Notes: a model not told the origin generated them from the letters alone. Positions 35,724 through 45,015 are shown, counted from the first letter of the stretch. The stretch is 64,000 nt of DNA from Rhizobiales bacterium IMCC20636 (GCA_016865015.1 CP018226.1:310001-374000); one strand, 5' to 3'. Numbers and translations are program-made.

Positions 35724-37324
35724 GAGGTCTGCCCGGTCATGGTCTGGGGTTTCAGGATGGTCTCCACGGCAGCCTGCAGGCCTGCGGCGAGGTCTGCCTG
35801 TGTTGCAAAGCGTGCAAGCACATGCTGGTCCGGACGCAGCAAGGTGGCAGAATGACCAAACCGGCTTTGATAGTGATGGCTCTCTGCAGCGATGCTCACA
35901 ATGGTGACATTCTGAACATCCGGGCAGGCCCAGCCCTGCGGCAGCAGGAGCTTGAAGGCATTTATTGGTGTCTGGCTGAGCCGTGTGAGCAACCAATCGG
36001 GCTTGCCATCACCCTCCATTGGCGCATCGGGGCATGCCCGGCCACTCAATGGGTCAGAGGCCTGTTTGTGCAGGCCGATCCCATTGAGGGAACAGGGGGT
36101 CGACAGACGCCCGGAATTGACCAGTTTGCGCGCAAAGGGTTCTGTGCCGGCAAGATCAAGGACTGCATCGCGGAACAGATGTTCCATGTCGGTTTTTGGC
36201 GTCATGAAATTGGTTGCGCGGGCCGAATTGCGGATGTTTTCATCGGACGCGAATGTGCGCTCCTCATTGTAGCTTTCCAGCAAGTCTGCGCCAGCGCGGT
36301 GTTGCAGAAGTGCGGCCAGTTTCCAGCCCAGATTATCGATATCCTGAATGCCGCCATTGCCGCCTCTGGCTCCGAAGGGAGATACGATATGGGCACTGTC
36401 GCCGACAAAGATCACACGGCCATGAATGAAGCGTTCCAGCCGTGCGCAGGTGAAGGTGTAGACCGACACCCAGTCCAACTCGAAGGGCAGATCACCGACC
36501 ATTTGACGAATGCGGGGTATCACGCGATCCGGCTGTTTCTCCCCTTCCGGATCAGCATCGAAGCCGAGTTGCAAATCGATCCTGTAAATATCGTCAGGCT
36601 GCTTGTGCAGCAAGGCGGATTGGCCGGGATGAAAGGGTGGCTTGAACCAGAACCAGCGTTCTGCCGGGCCATCCCCGAACGGGCTTTCGGGCATGTGCAC
36701 ATCGGCAATCAGAAACCGCTCTTCAAAGGTTTCACCGGCAAAGCGCAATCCCATGCGCTTGCGTGTTGGTGAGCGGGCACCGTCACAAGCCAGGAAATAA
36801 TCTGCCTCTGTCTGATAAGGCCCATTCGGTGTGTTGATTTGCAGGGCAACGTGGTCGCCCTTGTCGGCATGATTCACCACCTCATTTTGCCAGCGCAGAT
36901 CAATCAAATCAGGGAAATCCGCAATTCGGTCGATCAGATATTCTTCAACGTAATATTGCTGCAGATTGATGAAGGCCGGCATCTTGTGGCCAGCTTCCGG
37001 CAGCAGATCAAAATGGTAGACTTCAGTGTTGCCATGAAACAGGCGACCGATTTTCCAGGTGATGCCCTTGGCCAGCATGCGATCCCCGACGCCCAACCGG
37101 TCGAAGATTTCCAGAGTGCGTTTGGCCCAGCAAATGGCGCGCGAGCCAACTGACACACTGTTGCCTTGCGCAAAGATAACGCTTGGAACGCCGCGTTGCG
37201 CAAGGTCGATGGCCATGGCCAGGCCAATGGGGCCTGCGCCGACAATGGCCACCTTGTGGCGGGGCTCACCCTCAGCCAGCGCCTTGGTGGGCGTGTAAGG
37301 CTGGGTCTTGTAGCTGTAGACCAT
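35720..37324 (-). CDS. MhpA-like FAD-dependent aromatic monooxygenase
   Basis: A 534-residue flavin monooxygenase of the class that includes 3-(3-hydroxyphenyl)propionate hydroxylase (MhpA). The FAD loop GAGPIGLAMAIDLAQRG is near residue 28, DGARSPTRKRMGL (DG motif) near 180, and VIFVGDSAHIVSPFGARGGNGGIQDIDNLGWKLA near 300. A C-terminal thioredoxin-like domain follows, as in MhpA. The start at 37324 gives a TAATG junction with the MBL gene and is preferred to 37345. It hydroxylates an aromatic acid, but which one cannot be told. It belongs to the FAH-MBL-DUF2783 operon. Confidence 0.9.
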   Translation of the reverse strand: MVYSYKTQPYTPTKALAEGEPRHKVAIVGAGPIGLAMAIDLAQRGVPSVIFAQGNSVSVGSRAICWAKRTLEIFDRLGVGDRMLAKGITWKIGRLFHGNTEVYHFDLLPEAGHKMPAFINLQQYYVEEYLIDRIADFPDLIDLRWQNEVVNHADKGDHVALQINTPNGPYQTEADYFLACDGARSPTRKRMGLRFAGETFEERFLIADVHMPESPFGDGPAERWFWFKPPFHPGQSALLHKQPDDIYRIDLQLGFDADPEGEKQPDRVIPRIRQMVGDLPFELDWVSVYTFTCARLERFIHGRVIFVGDSAHIVSPFGARGGNGGIQDIDNLGWKLAALLQHRAGADLLESYNEERTFASDENIRNSARATNFMTPKTDMEHLFRDAVLDLAGTEPFARKLVNSGRLSTPCSLNGIGLHKQASDPLSGRACPDAPMEGDGKPDWLLTRLSQTPINAFKLLLPQGWACPDVQNVTIVSIAAESHHYQSRFGHSATLLRPDQHVLARFATQADLAAGLQAAVETILKPQTMTGQTS

Positions 37325-38274
37325 TATCCCTGAAGGCTTTCCCACATCTCCCGGTCTCTGTCGGCGGTCCAGATGCGTGGTGTGTCGATATCCCGCGCCT
37401 CGTCATAAGCGCGCGCAACGTTGAAGGGCAGGCAATGTTCGTAGATTGCATAATCGCCAAACTTGCTGTCACAGGCAGCCCGGCAGGCTTCGAACGCTTC
37501 TTTCAGTGATCCGCCAGCCAGGGCAATGCGGGCCACGCTGCGATAGGTCGAGGTGACAAAATCAGCGGTGGAATCCAACGCGGCATTGACCATTTTTGGG
37601 CCAACCAGCGCATCGCCGCGTCCCGGTGCGATGGCATCCAGATCCCAGGCGCGGATTTTCTGCAAGGTGCCCGGCCAGTCATGAAAATGACCATCCCCGC
37701 AATAACAGGCAGAGTGGTATTCAACGATGTCACCGGTGAACATCACATTCTGATCGGGCACATAGGCAACAATATCGCCAGCGGTGTGGGCGCGGCCCAT
37801 GAACATCAGATCAACGCGGCGCTTGCCCAGATAGACCGTCATGCGGTCATTGAAGGTAACCGTCGGCCAGGTCAGGCCGGGAATGCTCTCATGGCCCTGA
37901 AACAGACGCGGAAAACGGGCAAATTCTGAATCCCAATCTTCCTGACCGCGTTCCACCACCATGGAGCGGGCCTTTTCCGACATGATGATATCATTGGCAT
38001 GGTAGCCCGATGCGCCCAGAACACGGACGGCGTGATAGTGCGTCAGGACCACGTGGCTGATCGGCTTGTCGGTGACGGTGCGGATTTTTTCGATGACCTG
38101 TGCGGCCATGCGAGGTGTGGCCTGGGCATCGACAATCATGACGCTGTCATCGCCAATGATGACGCCGGTGTTGGGATCGCCCTCTGCAGTAAACGCCCAC
38201 AGGCCGTCGCCGATTTCAGAGAAGGAGATTTTCTTGTCTGCCATATCCCCGGCAGATGCGAACGCTTTTGCCAT
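37324..38274 (-). CDS. MBL-fold metallo-hydrolase with altered metal motif
   Basis: A 316-residue metallo-beta-lactamase-fold protein. The usual first metal motif HxHxDH is replaced by THYHAVRVLG (about residue 80): the first two His remain, while the Asp-His pair is missing. Later ligands look present (GRAHTAGDI, and TGDIVEYHSACYCGDGHFHDW with extra His and Cys). The enzyme may use one metal or a different site. TAATG junctions link it to the FAH gene before it and the monooxygenase after it. Role in the aromatic pathway is inferred from position. Confidence 0.85.
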   Translation of the reverse strand: MAKAFASAGDMADKKISFSEIGDGLWAFTAEGDPNTGVIIGDDSVMIVDAQATPRMAAQVIEKIRTVTDKPISHVVLTHYHAVRVLGASGYHANDIIMSEKARSMVVERGQEDWDSEFARFPRLFQGHESIPGLTWPTVTFNDRMTVYLGKRRVDLMFMGRAHTAGDIVAYVPDQNVMFTGDIVEYHSACYCGDGHFHDWPGTLQKIRAWDLDAIAPGRGDALVGPKMVNAALDSTADFVTSTYRSVARIALAGGSLKEAFEACRAACDSKFGDYAIYEHCLPFNVARAYDEARDIDTPRIWTADRDREMWESLQG

Positions 38275-39281
38275 TATGCCTTCTCCACGCTTTGTTCGAT
38301 GGCTCCAAAAATCGAGTGGCCATCCTTGTCGTTCATTTCGATGCGCACAATATCACCGAACAGCATGAACGGCGTGGCGGGCTGGCCATCCTCGATGGTT
38401 TCGATCATGCGGATTTCGGCAATGCAGGAATAGCCAACACCGCCTTCGGCAATCGGCTTGCCTGGTCCGTCATTCATCTTGTTGGAAACAGTGCCCGAAC
38501 CGATGATGCTGCCAGCGCTCAGGGGCCGCGTTTTGGCGGCATGGGCAATCAACTGGCCAAAATCAAACGTCATGTCGATACCGGCATCGGCACGGCCGAA
38601 GGCCTCGCCATTCAAATCCACATGGAGCGGCAGATGCAGTTTTCCGCCATCCCAGGCGTCTCCCAACTCATCGGGTGTGACCGCAACCGGGGAAAAGGCA
38701 CTGGATGGCTTGGATTGCAGAAAGCCAAAGCCCTTGCCCAGTTCACCGGGGATCAAAGCCCGCAACGAAACATCATTGACCAGCATGATGAGCCGTATCG
38801 CCGCGCGCGCAATGTCAACGCTGCAGCCCATGGGCACATCATCAACAATAACCGCAATCTCTCCTTCCATATCGATACCATAGGCTTCATCGGCCAATTG
38901 AATGGGGTCGCGGGGCGCGATGAAGGAATCGGAGCCGCCCTGATACATCAGCGGGTCTTCCCAGAACGACGCCGGCATCTCTGCGCCGCGTGCCTTGCGC
39001 ACCAGTTCCACATGGTTCACATAGGCTGATCCATCGGCCCACTGATAGGCGCGGGGCAGGGGCGACAGCGCATCATGCTCGCGAAAGCGTTCTGTTGGCT
39101 GGGCACCTGTTTCAACGCCATCCGCCACGCGTTGCAGGCGTGGTGCCAGCACCTTCCAGTTATCCAGAGCCTCCTGAAGTGTCTCGGCAATGTGGCTGAC
39201 CCTGGAGCATTTTGTGAGGTCCCTGGAGACCACAACCAATTGTCCATCCCGCGTATCATTTCTGAGTGAGGCCAATTTCAT
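38274..39281 (-). CDS. Fumarylacetoacetate-hydrolase-family protein
   Basis: A 335-residue FAH-family enzyme, a metal-dependent hydrolase, isomerase or decarboxylase acting on beta-dicarbonyl ring-cleavage products. The metal ligands are in YGIDMEGEIAVIVDDVPMG (two acidic residues) and in VNDVSLR; the C-terminal GSIIGSGTVSNK is also typical. It leads a tightly coupled operon with the MBL protein, an aromatic monooxygenase and DUF2783. A role late in gentisate- or homogentisate-type degradation fits, but no ring-cleaving dioxygenase is present in the window. Confidence 0.92.
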   Translation of the reverse strand: MKLASLRNDTRDGQLVVVSRDLTKCSRVSHIAETLQEALDNWKVLAPRLQRVADGVETGAQPTERFREHDALSPLPRAYQWADGSAYVNHVELVRKARGAEMPASFWEDPLMYQGGSDSFIAPRDPIQLADEAYGIDMEGEIAVIVDDVPMGCSVDIARAAIRLIMLVNDVSLRALIPGELGKGFGFLQSKPSSAFSPVAVTPDELGDAWDGGKLHLPLHVDLNGEAFGRADAGIDMTFDFGQLIAHAAKTRPLSAGSIIGSGTVSNKMNDGPGKPIAEGGVGYSCIAEIRMIETIEDGQPATPFMLFGDIVRIEMNDKDGHSIFGAIEQSVEKA

Positions 39282-39486
39282 TCGCCATGTTTCCTTCTTG
39301 ATTGCCTTGCATGATGCACAAGTGCTGTTTTGGGGGATGTTCGGGGACTTTTGTGCATTTGTCGATGATTTAGGTCAAAAACAGATTTTTGGTTGTGATT
39401 TTCAGATTACCCAGCGCACTGGTTGTGACATTTGTAACGGTCTTGAAGGTGCGGTGCGCCTCTGGCAGTGGGGATAATAAAAGCAA

Positions 39487-40056
39487 ATGCGTTTCAGTGG
39501 AATCACCATCCGGCAGGTTTTAATCGGCGTCGGGCTGATTGTCGGCACGGCCATCCTCCTGTTGCTGATGGGTCGGGAGCCGATCTGCACATGCGGCACG
39601 ATCAAATTGTGGCATGGCGATGCGTTCAGCTCCGAAAGCTCCCAGCATATTGGCGACTGGTACACGCCGTCGCACATGATCCACGGCATGATTTTCTATT
39701 TTGTTCTGTGGCTGGTGTGGAGCAATGGCTCTGTTGGCAACAAGGCGTTGATTGCGATTGCGCTGGAGGCGGCCTGGGAGATTGCCGAAAACACCAATTA
39801 TGTCATTCAGCGCTATCGCGAGGTGACAATCTCGCTGGATTATTTTGGCGACAGTGTGCTGAATTCCGTGTCCGATATCTTTGCCATGCTGCTTGGGTTT
39901 TACCTGGCCCGCAGATTGCCTGTTGCCGCGACGGTTATACTGGCACTGCTGTTCGAAGCGGTGACGATGTGGGTGATCCGTGATGGTCTGGCGCTGAATG
40001 TGCTGATGCTGTTGTGGCCGGTCGAGGCGGTAAAGACCTGGCAAATGGGTGGCTGA
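39487..40056 (+). CDS. UPF0314/DUF2585 membrane protein
   Basis: A 189-residue inner-membrane protein of the DUF2585 (UPF0314) family, common in Hyphomicrobiales. About five membrane helices are visible. Typical are GREPICTCGTIKLWHGD and SSQHIGDWYTPSHMIHGMIFY, with conserved Cys and His residues. The function is unknown. The gene stands alone, divergent from the FAH operon across 205 bases in which no clear operator was found. Confidence 0.88.
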   Translation: MRFSGITIRQVLIGVGLIVGTAILLLLMGREPICTCGTIKLWHGDAFSSESSQHIGDWYTPSHMIHGMIFYFVLWLVWSNGSVGNKALIAIALEAAWEIAENTNYVIQRYREVTISLDYFGDSVLNSVSDIFAMLLGFYLARRLPVAATVILALLFEAVTMWVIRDGLALNVLMLLWPVEAVKTWQMGG

Positions 40057-40080
40057 TAATTTGAAGCTGAGGGTACGCGG

Positions 40081-40536
40081 TCAGTATTTCAGCTTTGCCT
40101 GGGCGCGTTTCAACTGGCTGATGGTTTCCATCAGACGTCCCCGCAGACTGTCTTCCAGCCGCACCGCAATATCAGGGTATTCATTGATAAAGCGGCCAAA
40201 CAGGGAACGGCGGATCTTGATGACTTCGCTGGCGCGGGTGGCGATCGCTGTGGCTGGACGCAAGGTTTCGCTGATGAGGGCGAGTTCATTGACAACGGAC
40301 CCCTGACCGATGCGGCCCACGGACACGGAGCGCCCGTCACTGCGCTGGATAAGCTGAATTTCGCCTTCCGTCACAACAAAGCCGGACCCGGCGACATCGC
40401 CCTCCTGAAACAGGATTTCCTTGGGTGCCAGCTTGACAGTTTCCGCGCTGAAGGCGAGCAGACGCAACTGCTCACTGTTCAGCTCTGAAAACATCATTAC
40501 CTGACGCAATGCTTCAATGTCGCGCTCAATGGTCAC
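40081..40536 (-). CDS. Cyclic-nucleotide-binding-domain protein
   Basis: A 151-residue protein consisting almost only of a cNMP-binding domain (LFQEGDVAGSGFVVTEGEIQLIQRSDGR, then GSVVNELALISETLRPATAIA). There is no DNA-binding domain, so it is not a Crp-type regulator; a C-terminal helix may mediate contacts. It follows the response-regulator gene after 50 bases and may belong to its signalling path. The canonical Arg for cAMP phosphate is present in ETLRPATA. Confidence 0.88.
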   Translation of the reverse strand: MTIERDIEALRQVMMFSELNSEQLRLLAFSAETVKLAPKEILFQEGDVAGSGFVVTEGEIQLIQRSDGRSVSVGRIGQGSVVNELALISETLRPATAIATRASEVIKIRRSLFGRFINEYPDIAVRLEDSLRGRLMETISQLKRAQAKLKY

Positions 40537-40586
40537 AACATGTCTTTCCCGGTGGTTGCCTGTTGCCTATTGTGTTGCCTGAACTC

Positions 40587-41270
40587 TTACGGAACCAGCT
40601 TATAGCCACCATCCTGAGTGATCAGGATTTCCGCATTGGACGGATCATCCTCGATTTTCTGGCGGAGGCGATAAATATGGGTTTCCAGCGTATGGGTCGT
40701 CACGCCAGCATTATAGCCCCAGACCTCGTGAAGCAAGACATCGCGTGTGACAACCTTGTCTCCTGCCCGGTGCAGGAATTTCAGGATGGCGGTTTCCTTC
40801 TCGGTCAGGCGCACCTTGTCGCCGCCTTCGGTGGTCAGCAATTTTGCGCTGGGGCGGAAATTGTAAGGACCGATGGAGAAGGTCGCGTCTTCGCTGTGCT
40901 CATGCTGGCGCAACTGGGCTCTGATGCGGGCCAGCAGCACGGCAAAGCGCAGGGGCTTGGTGACATAATCATTGGCACCGGCTTCCAGACCCAGCACCGT
41001 ATCGGCATCGGTGTCGTGGCCCGTCAGCATGATGATTGGGGCTCGAAAGCCGTTCTTGCGCAGCAGTTTGACCGCTTCGCGGCCATCCATATCCGGCAGC
41101 CCCACATCCATCACCATCAAATCAACCCGGCCATCGCGGGCCGCTGCCATGCCTGTGGCCGCCGTGTCGGCATCTGTGATCTCGAACTCTTCATACAGCG
41201 CCAACTGCTCGACCAGTGCTTCGCGCAGATCTGTGTCATCATCGACGATCAGAATTTTACGTTCATTCAT
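40587..41270 (-). CDS. OmpR-type response regulator
   Basis: A 227-residue two-component regulator. The receiver domain holds acidic residues in IVDDDTDL, phospho-Asp in DLMVMDVGLPDMDGREA (near residue 52), and Lys in ANDYVTKPLR. A winged-helix OmpR/PhoB domain follows from about residue 130 (VRLTEKETAILKFLHRAGDKVVTRDVLLHEVWGYNAGVTTHTLETHIYRLRQKI). No sensor kinase is adjacent. The start at 41270 gives the normal family N-terminus; in-frame codons to 41285 add five residues. It is divergent from an L,D-transpeptidase-type gene, a possible target. Confidence 0.93.
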   Translation of the reverse strand: MNERKILIVDDDTDLREALVEQLALYEEFEITDADTAATGMAAARDGRVDLMVMDVGLPDMDGREAVKLLRKNGFRAPIIMLTGHDTDADTVLGLEAGANDYVTKPLRFAVLLARIRAQLRQHEHSEDATFSIGPYNFRPSAKLLTTEGGDKVRLTEKETAILKFLHRAGDKVVTRDVLLHEVWGYNAGVTTHTLETHIYRLRQKIEDDPSNAEILITQDGGYKLVP

Positions 41271-41475
41271 CAGGAACCTCATCACCGAAACTGACCGAAA
41301 TCTTATCAGAAAACCTGTCAGGGGGTAGTTGGAATTTAAACGTCCGATTGAGTTAAAAGCTTAACAGTCTTAGAACATTGTTTGAAATATGGCGCAAGCA
41401 AACGCGCACTGTCGGCGCAGTGACTTTTTGTCAATTCACTGTGAGGGGCGCGTGAGAAGCTGGAAAGGGTTTTCT

Positions 41476-42030
41476 ATGTCGGTTTCCGGTTCTGAGCGCA
41501 CCGCGCAGTCTGATTTCCAGGTGCGCTGTCTTCACCGGGGTGCCACCACCGGACAGCTGCAATTTGGCGGACGCAGTTTTGCCTGCGCGCTGGGGCGCAG
41601 TGGCATCACCAGCCAAAAGCGTGAAGGCGATGGCGCCAGCCCTGCCGGGGCCTATCGGTTGCTCGGCGGCTTCTACCGCGCCGACCGGATCGCCAAACCC
41701 GTCACGCAACTGCCGATGCGGCCCATGCTGGAACGCGATGGCTGGTGCGATGATCCGCGTGATGCGCGCTACAACCAGCTTGTCACCCTGCCCTTTGCGA
41801 CCAGTCACGAGACGTTGTGGCGGGCGGACCAATTATATGATGTGGTTGTGGTGCTGGACCAGAACATCTACCCGCGCATCCCTGGCGGCGGCAGCGCCAT
41901 TTTCTTCCACATCGCCGCACCGGGTTTCACCCCGACAGAAGGCTGCATCGCCGTCTCCCACGCCACCATGCACCACGCACTCAGCATTGCCACACGAGGT
42001 TCCAGAATGCGGATTGGCGGGCGGGTGTGA
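41476..42030 (+). CDS. L,D-transpeptidase (YkuD) domain protein
   Basis: A 184-residue protein of the YkuD/L,D-transpeptidase-like family with the catalytic region AIFFHIAAPGFTPTEGCIAVS: the Cys in TEGCIAVS is the nucleophile and the His in FFHIA its partner. The usual HGC is replaced by EGC, as in the YkuD-like subgroup seen in many alphaproteobacteria. There is no clear signal peptide, so a cytoplasmic or unusual export route is possible. ATG 41476 is chosen because GAAAGGG lies ahead; an open lead back to 41389 is not convincing. It is followed by repeat element copy 4. Confidence 0.85.
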   Translation: MSVSGSERTAQSDFQVRCLHRGATTGQLQFGGRSFACALGRSGITSQKREGDGASPAGAYRLLGGFYRADRIAKPVTQLPMRPMLERDGWCDDPRDARYNQLVTLPFATSHETLWRADQLYDVVVVLDQNIYPRIPGGGSAIFFHIAAPGFTPTEGCIAVSHATMHHALSIATRGSRMRIGGRV

Positions 42031-42038
42031 GGAAAGGA

Positions 42039-42279
42039 TGGGTCCTCGGAACAAGTCCGAGAACGACGGTGGAGTGGGGTGTGATGTGGGTGATAGCTGT
42101 TGGCATGTGGTGCCGGTGCATGCCGTGGCGGGTGGTATTTACACGGGAAGCGGTGACAGGTGCTTGCATGAGATGCTGGTATTATGCGCAGCGTAACGCG
42201 TTAGCGTGCTGTGCCAACTTAGCACCCTTCATTCCCAACACCCGCTAACCGTCACCCTCGGACTTGTTCCGAGGGTCCA
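42039..42279. repeat. Intergenic repeat with terminal inverted repeats, copy 4
   Basis: Left end 42039-42067 matches copies 2 and 3; right end 42251-42279 is its mirror with a few changes. Both ends fold as hairpins. The 183-base interior is GT-rich at left and CA-rich at right and encodes nothing. It starts nine bases after the L,D-transpeptidase stop and ends 48 bases before the end of the convergent suhB, so it may end both transcripts. Confidence 0.85.
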
Positions 42280-42326
42280 CTAACACCAACACTCAAACCA
42301 GCGCGCTCAACCGAATACGTAGCGCC

Positions 42327-43118
42327 CTAGCGCCACTCGATGATGTTCTTGCGGATTGAGTCGCGGATGGTTTCATTGCCGGCAATGATGCCGCCGGTTT
42401 CGATCATGCGGTCACCGCCGGAAATGTCGCAGATGAAGCCGCCTGCTTCGCGGATCAGCACGATGCCGGCTGCCATGTCCCATGGTTTCAAATTGTGTTC
42501 CCAATAGCCATCCAGACGGCCCGCGGCCACATAGGCCAGGCTCATGGCGGCAGAGCCGAAACCGCGCACGGCGGAGGCGTTGGCGCTGGCGATCTTGGCT
42601 TCTTCCAGATAGCGGCCAAGGGTCTTGCTGCCCATATGGGGAATGGCGGTACACAGTGCTGCATCGGCCAGTTTGCGACGGGCGGCAACGCGCAGGCGCC
42701 GGTCGTTCATGAACGCGCCATTGCCTTTTTCGGCGGTGAACAATTCCTCGGTGATGGGGTTATACACCACACCGGCCACCATCTGCCCCTGCCGTTCCAG
42801 GCCAATGGAAACTGCAAAGAAGGGCAGTGAATGGAGGAAATTGGTGGTGCCGTCCAGCGGATCGACAATCCAGCGATGCATCGGATCGGTGCCCTTGACC
42901 TCGCCGCCTTCTTCCAGAAGAAAGCCCCAATCGGGACGGGATTTCTGCAGAGATTCGACGATAATCTCTTCTGCCTTCAGATCAGCTGCGGAGACGAAAT
43001 CGCCCGGTCCCTTGACGGAGACCTGAAGATTTTCGATTTCACCAAAATCGCGGGTGAGGCTGCGGCCTGCCTTGGTGGCGGCTGTAACCATGACGTTGAG
43101 AAGCGCACTGCGTGCCAT
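42327..43118 (-). CDS. suhB: Inositol monophosphatase family protein (SuhB-like)
   Basis: A 263-residue Mg2+-dependent, Li+-sensitive phosphatase of the inositol monophosphatase family. Motif 1 is WIVDPLDGTTNFLHSLPFFAVSIG (near residue 82), with metal-binding acidic residues, and the second is KPWDMAAGIVLIREAGGFICDISGG. SuhB also takes part in rRNA transcription in E. coli, which is not assumed here. It follows efp by 11 bases and is probably co-transcribed with it. Confidence 0.93.
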   Translation of the reverse strand: MARSALLNVMVTAATKAGRSLTRDFGEIENLQVSVKGPGDFVSAADLKAEEIIVESLQKSRPDWGFLLEEGGEVKGTDPMHRWIVDPLDGTTNFLHSLPFFAVSIGLERQGQMVAGVVYNPITEELFTAEKGNGAFMNDRRLRVAARRKLADAALCTAIPHMGSKTLGRYLEEAKIASANASAVRGFGSAAMSLAYVAAGRLDGYWEHNLKPWDMAAGIVLIREAGGFICDISGGDRMIETGGIIAGNETIRDSIRKNIIEWR

Positions 43119-43129
43119 GATGTAAAACC

Positions 43130-43693
43130 CTATTCGCCGCGTCGCAGATAAATCAGCTCATTGGTGTCGACCACAATGCGCTCGTCCACAGTGATGAACG
43201 GCGGCACCATAACGCGTGCGCCATTCTCCATGATGGCTGGCTTGTAGGACGATGAGATGGTCTGACCCTTGAGCGCAGGCTCGGTTTCGGACACTGCCAG
43301 TGTGACCTGATCGGGCAGCGCCACGCCAATGGGACGCTCTTCATACATTTCCACGGTGACCTGCATGCCGTCCTGCAGGAACACGGCGCGGTCGCCAACA
43401 AATTCGGCCTGCAATTCAAGCTGTTCGTAAGTGGTAGTGTCCATGAACACCAGCATGTCGCCTTCGGCATAGAGGAACTGAAAGTCTTTTTGCTCGAGGC
43501 GAATACGTTCGACTGTTTCCGCCGAGCGGAACCGCTCATTCAGCTTGCGGCCATCCAGCAGGTTTTTCAGCTCGACCTGCGCAAAGGCACCGCCCTTGCC
43601 GGGTTTGACATGCTGAACCTTGACCGCAGCCCAGATGCTTTTCTGATGCTCGATGACGTTGCCGGGACGAATTTCATTACCGTTGATTTTCAT
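43130..43693 (-). CDS. efp: Elongation factor P
   Basis: A 187-residue translation factor that relieves ribosome stalling at polyproline stretches. It has the N-terminal KOW-like domain with modifiable Lys33 in [10 protein letters not shown], then two OB domains ([45 protein letters not shown]). The start at 43693 gives the normal N-terminus [11 protein letters not shown]; a longer frame to 43744 is not supported. suhB follows; genes for Lys modification (epmA/epmB) are not seen in this window. Confidence 0.97.
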   Translation of the reverse strand: MKINGNEIRPGNVIEHQKSIWAAVKVQHVKPGKGGAFAQVELKNLLDGRKLNERFRSAETVERIRLEQKDFQFLYAEGDMLVFMDTTTYEQLELQAEFVGDRAVFLQDGMQVTVEMYEERPIGVALPDQVTLAVSETEPALKGQTISSSYKPAIMENGARVMVPPFITVDERIVVDTNELIYLRRGE

Positions 43694-43848
43694 GGTTTTT
43701 TGTCTTTTGTGGCGTTTTGGGATTATTGCAAGCGTCTGCACCACATTTGGCGGGTTTATGCAAGGGGTGTGGGTGTTCGGGGGTGGTTTGGAGTATTCTA
43801 TTTATTCTCGGTTTTTAAGGCATCCACGTTTAGCTTTCGATCAAGCCT

Positions 43849-44463
43849 TCACCGCACCTCATAAGCCCGCAGAAACGTTTGCACTGCTTTTTCCGCGCTT
43901 TGTTCTATTTCCTGTGCGGTAAAATCGTTGCGGATGCCGAACAAAGCCAGGTCGAAGAAGTCGGCTTTGACGAGGCTCTGAAACTGGCGGGCGGCGAGGG
44001 TGACATCGTCTATATCCAGCTCGCCGGTATCAATGTGTTTTTTCAGGATTGTGGCGATCAGTCGGGTTCCGCTCTTGGGGCCGGTGTCGTAAAAGGCGCG
44101 GCCGATTTCGGGGAAACGGGCGGTTTCGGCAATGGTCAGGCGGAACAGATTGGCCAGCAACGGGGATGTAAATGTCTGGCCTATGATTGTGGCAATGATG
44201 CGCAGATTGTCTTCCAGCGGGCCATCAACATCACTCAGCGTGACCATGCGTTCGCTGTAGACTTCACACTGGCGCTCAATACAGGCTGAAAACAGATCCT
44301 GCTTGTTGGCGAAATATTTATAAAGCGTGGCCTTGGACACGTCTGCTGTCTCGGCAATCACATCCACGCTGGCGCCCTCAAAGCCCTGTGCATCGAAAAC
44401 ACAGGTGGCTCCATCCAGTATCTGGCGGCTCTTTTTCTGGGCTCTGGGTGTACAGAATTTCAC
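43849..44463 (-). CDS. TetR/AcrR-family regulator
   Basis: A 204-residue TetR-type repressor with its helix-turn-helix at about residues 25-60 (GFEGASVDVIAETADVSKATLYKYFANKQDLF). It is divergent from a small membrane-protein gene, with two similar near-palindromes between them, so it probably represses that gene and itself. The C-terminal ligand domain gives no clue to the ligand. Confidence 0.92.
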   Translation of the reverse strand: MKFCTPRAQKKSRQILDGATCVFDAQGFEGASVDVIAETADVSKATLYKYFANKQDLFSACIERQCEVYSERMVTLSDVDGPLEDNLRIIATIIGQTFTSPLLANLFRLTIAETARFPEIGRAFYDTGPKSGTRLIATILKKHIDTGELDIDDVTLAARQFQSLVKADFFDLALFGIRNDFTAQEIEQSAEKAVQTFLRAYEVR

Positions 44464-44484
44464 GCGTGTCAGGCTCCTTCATGA

Positions 44485-44563
44485 ACTGAACCGTTTAGTA
44501 CATTTTTGTGTTGACAGCAAGTGCGGTGAGTTTTACACCAAAAAATGAACTAAACGGTTCAGT
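44485..44563. promoter_or_regulatory. Paired TetR operators
   Basis: ACTGAACCGTTTAGT (44485-44499) and ACTAAACGGTTCAGT (44549-44563) are exact reverse complements of each other, and each is also a near-perfect palindrome (7-bp arms, one mismatch). They lie 64 bases apart centre to centre between divergent genes. TTGACA at 44511-44516 would be a -35 element for the rightward gene. Two TetR dimers could close both promoters. Confidence 0.7.
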
Positions 44564-44583
44564 TTGTTAATGGGGATCATGTG

Positions 44584-45015
44584 ATGTCACTCACGCGAAA
44601 AATCAATGTTCTGAACACAGATTTTCAGATGCCGGAATTGTTGTTGGCCACAGGGTTCGCCGGACGGGGCGGGACGGCTGGCTCATCCCTTGGGTCCAGT
44701 TCGCTGGGGCTGGCCAGCATCGGATGGGCGCGGGAACGGTGCCGGCAGGCCAGCGTTTCAGAGCAGCCTTGCCGGGAAAACAATGAGTTTGATGATGCCG
44801 CAGCGACAGTACCCTTTGAAGGGCAGGAAGCCTGGCTCAGTCTGGTAACGCTGATGGGCACGGTCTTTGGTGCCGTGTTTGCCTATCTGATGTGGGTCAG
44901 TGGCCCCGGCTTTCTGGCGGCTTTTGCCCTGCTGCTGTTCGCCAGCGCGCCGATTTATCTCAAGGGCCTTGAGGCTTTGGCCGGAATTCACCGCAACGAG
45001 GAGAACCAGATATGA
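44584..45015 (+). CDS. Small membrane protein, unknown, TetR-controlled
   Basis: A 143-residue protein that I do not recognise. The first half is Ser/Gly/Arg-rich and low in structure (GRGGTAGSSLGSSSLGLAS); the second half has two membrane helices (about residues 85-105 and 108-128). It is divergent from the TetR gene and governed by the paired operators between them. A 55-codon frame overlaps its stop by four bases. Confidence 0.65.
   Translation: MSLTRKINVLNTDFQMPELLLATGFAGRGGTAGSSLGSSSLGLASIGWARERCRQASVSEQPCRENNEFDDAAATVPFEGQEAWLSLVTLMGTVFGAVFAYLMWVSGPGFLAAFALLLFASAPIYLKGLEALAGIHRNEENQI

Noticed and set aside
35526-35996. 156-codon form of the DUF2783 gene
   Set aside because: The extra N-terminal part overlaps the flavin monooxygenase in another phase. 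The ATGA overlap at 35723 and the family length support the short form.
41352-41365. CtrA-like site GTTAAAAGCTTAAC before the L,D-transpeptidase
   Set aside because: The spacing between the TTAA halves is four bases rather than seven, and the palindrome is imperfect.
42027-42248. Plus-strand frame within repeat copy 4
   Set aside because: It is translated repeat sequence; similar peptides arise at other copies of the repeat and have no start signal.
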